Below, piece by piece: positions 43,965-45,194 of a stretch of DNA of 45,194 nucleotides. How positions within the stretch are numbered: the first letter of the stretch is position 1; each line of letters begins with the position of its first letter. The notes under the pieces are model-generated. The model saw nothing but the letters and a program-made list of their open reading frames with translations. It made no database searches and was not told the DNA's origin. Position numbers and translations under genes: made by a program. Where the stretch lies: the NCBI GenBank assembly GCA_002705085.1, contig PAHO01000048.1, forward strand, positions 53,580 through 98,773. Direction: 5' to 3'. Source of the stretch: Phycisphaerae bacterium. Its GTDB lineage: Bacteria > Planctomycetota > Phycisphaerae > Phycisphaerales > SM1A02.

Positions 43965-45194
43965 CGAGATGAAAGAGCAAAAGTGATTGCGCCAGTGCCA
44001 ACGATGCCCAAAGCACGGACCCAAGGTTGTGAGTCACGAAGAATCCAAGAAGCGCCCAAGATCAATGGCAGCATGATCACACTGGCGATCACAATCCCCA
44101 GAACTCCCGCAAATCGGGCCCCAAGCCGACGCGACAACCACCAGCACTGAATCGTCGCACCAACCGATGTGGTAAGACCAAGCGCAGCCTCTTCAAGCGG
44201 CGTCCAAATCAACACCAAGTTCAACAACAAGTTGGTGCCCACCACAGCCATACCGATACGAACCGGTCCCCGCCGATCCCCCTTGGCGTAACACGCTCGT
44301 ACCAAGACATGAACACAACTCATGGCCCAGATGCCTGGTCCGTACGTCCACATCAAACGGGTGACTCTTGGGGCATCCGCGGCGGAGAACAATCCACCTT
44401 CAAACACTGCTTTCACCAAGGGGGTGGCCACGACACACAACCCAATTGATGCGGGGAGGCCCACAAAGAGGGCCATCCCAAGGGCGGTTCGGAGGGTGTC
44501 CTGGAAATCATCTGGGCGGTCTTTGGTTTGACTCAAACGTGGAAAAGCGGCGGTGGCAACGGCAATGCCAAAAACACCTAGTGGGAATTGGTACAAGCGA
44601 GACGCATATGAAAGGGCCGCGTTTGCCCCTTCCTCCAATGGATAGGCAAATCCAAAAATCGTCGCTCCGAACAGCGCGGGCCAAGACGCCATCAGGGTGT
44701 CGGTCAAAATATTGACCTGCAAAACCGACAAGCCAAGGCCCACCGGAACCGCCCGTTTGGCCAAGATCTTGGCCTCGTCCCAGGCGTTTCGGTTGGGTTT
44801 GGCAAACGGTTGATCGCCCAAAACAGAAAAAGACCACACCACTTGCAAAAGACCAGCAAGCAACACGGCCCACGCCGCTCGGTGCATCTTGGCCTGCGGA
44901 TCTTCCGCCGGTCCAGTCAAAATTCCGACCACCAGGGCGATATTCAAAATGGCTGGGGCCGCAGCCGTGGGGGCGAATCGGCCCCGAACCTGCAGTACTG
45001 CCCCCAACAGCGCCACCAAACACACCATTGGGGCGTAGGGCAACACAATTTGCAACAACTCAACCACCAAGGTGGGGTGCTCTCCCTCTGGTTGTAAAGA
45101 GAACAACACCAATTCAAGCAGTGCGATGAAAACCGCCAAGATCCCGATTCCCGCGGAGATGCCTGCGGCGGCAAATCGAGCCGCTGATGAACGG
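43919..45194 (-). CDS. murJ: Lipid II flippase MurJ, partial (5' end outside window)
   Basis: The frame is open from the window edge to a stop at 43919 (about 424 residues seen, of about 510 in the family), so the first roughly 100 residues are missing. Features: LPYAPMVCLVALLGAVLQVRGRF, ASRLYQFPLGVFGIAVATAAFPRLS (family signature) and CYAKGDRRGPVRIG, with about eleven membrane helices. MurJ moves lipid II across the inner membrane, so the organism makes peptidoglycan or keeps the gene. The 3' end overlaps the convergent LigD-like gene by 46 bp. Confidence 0.92.
   Translation of the reverse strand, partial: RSSAARFAAAGISAGIGILAVFIALLELVLFSLQPEGEHPTLVVELLQIVLPYAPMVCLVALLGAVLQVRGRFAPTAAAPAILNIALVVGILTGPAEDPQAKMHRAAWAVLLAGLLQVVWSFSVLGDQPFAKPNRNAWDEAKILAKRAVPVGLGLSVLQVNILTDTLMASWPALFGATIFGFAYPLEEGANAALSYASRLYQFPLGVFGIAVATAAFPRLSQTKDRPDDFQDTLRTALGMALFVGLPASIGLCVVATPLVKAVFEGGLFSAADAPRVTRLMWTYGPGIWAMSCVHVLVRACYAKGDRRGPVRIGMAVVGTNLLLNLVLIWTPLEEAALGLTTSVGATIQCWWLSRRLGARFAGVLGIVIASVIMLPLILGASWILRDSQPWVRALGIVGTGAITFALSSRYFASEVWSAWTKRS

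Overview
The window looks like chromosomal DNA of a member of the Planctomycetota, most likely a Phycisphaerae-like bacterium. This is inferred from protein features, not from a search. The features are secreted proteins ending in two-repeat dockerin-like modules (DLNGDGEVxFxDLQxxLSAWG) capped by a terminal Cys, a prepilin-like secreted protein, a GldFGA-type ABC transporter, a stand-alone LigD phosphoesterase-like protein and a moderately high GC content. Flagellar genes (fliD, fliS) imply a motile cell. No phage, transposon, CRISPR array or plasmid gene was seen; almost every base is in a housekeeping or envelope gene. Several genes appear to start at TTG or GTG with a well-placed Shine-Dalgarno sequence.

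Layout. 1-2818 (minus): the end of a GldA/GldF/GldG-type ABC operon and a TerC family membrane protein. 3004-8017 (minus): tRNA-Thr, tuf, rpmG, tRNA-Trp, secE, nusG, the classic translation/secretion cluster, but followed by a DUF5916 outer-membrane-barrel gene instead of rplK. 8119-10694: a prepilin-like protein and rho. 10791-19445 (minus): a tightly coupled envelope-polysaccharide operon (fcl, GT4, sugar formyltransferase, XrtA-type deacetylase, three WcaF-type acetyltransferase modules of which one is fused to a GT2) that runs through 1-4 nt overlaps straight into cysS and coaE. gmd (plus) is divergent from fcl, so GDP-fucose synthesis is split over a shared promoter region.

20717-24020: fliS and an unusually long fliD. 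24459-24929: a coiled-coil/winged-helix protein of unknown role. 25124-32643: a region with the flavour of an origin-proximal segment: parB, two perfect 18-bp parS-like palindromes (one inside the next ABC ATPase gene), a DciA/DUF721 gene, a thioesterase, mnmE, yidC and a metallophosphoesterase. No origin or DnaA-box cluster was found. 32700-35469 (plus): a BFD-like ferredoxin, ybeY, a CorC/HlyC protein and tsaB, the last three joined by ATGA overlaps.

35470-42340 (minus): three neighbouring secreted proteins with the same C-terminal dockerin-like tag: a haloperoxidase/PAP2-type enzyme and two tandem paralogs, one of which carries a parallel beta-helix. 42588-45194: a GAF-like protein, a LigD phosphoesterase-like protein and a 5'-truncated murJ.

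The best candidates for something new are the acyl-modifying polysaccharide cassette with its GT2-acetyltransferase fusion, the dockerin-tagged secreted cluster, and the palindromic regulatory sequences in front of several of these genes.
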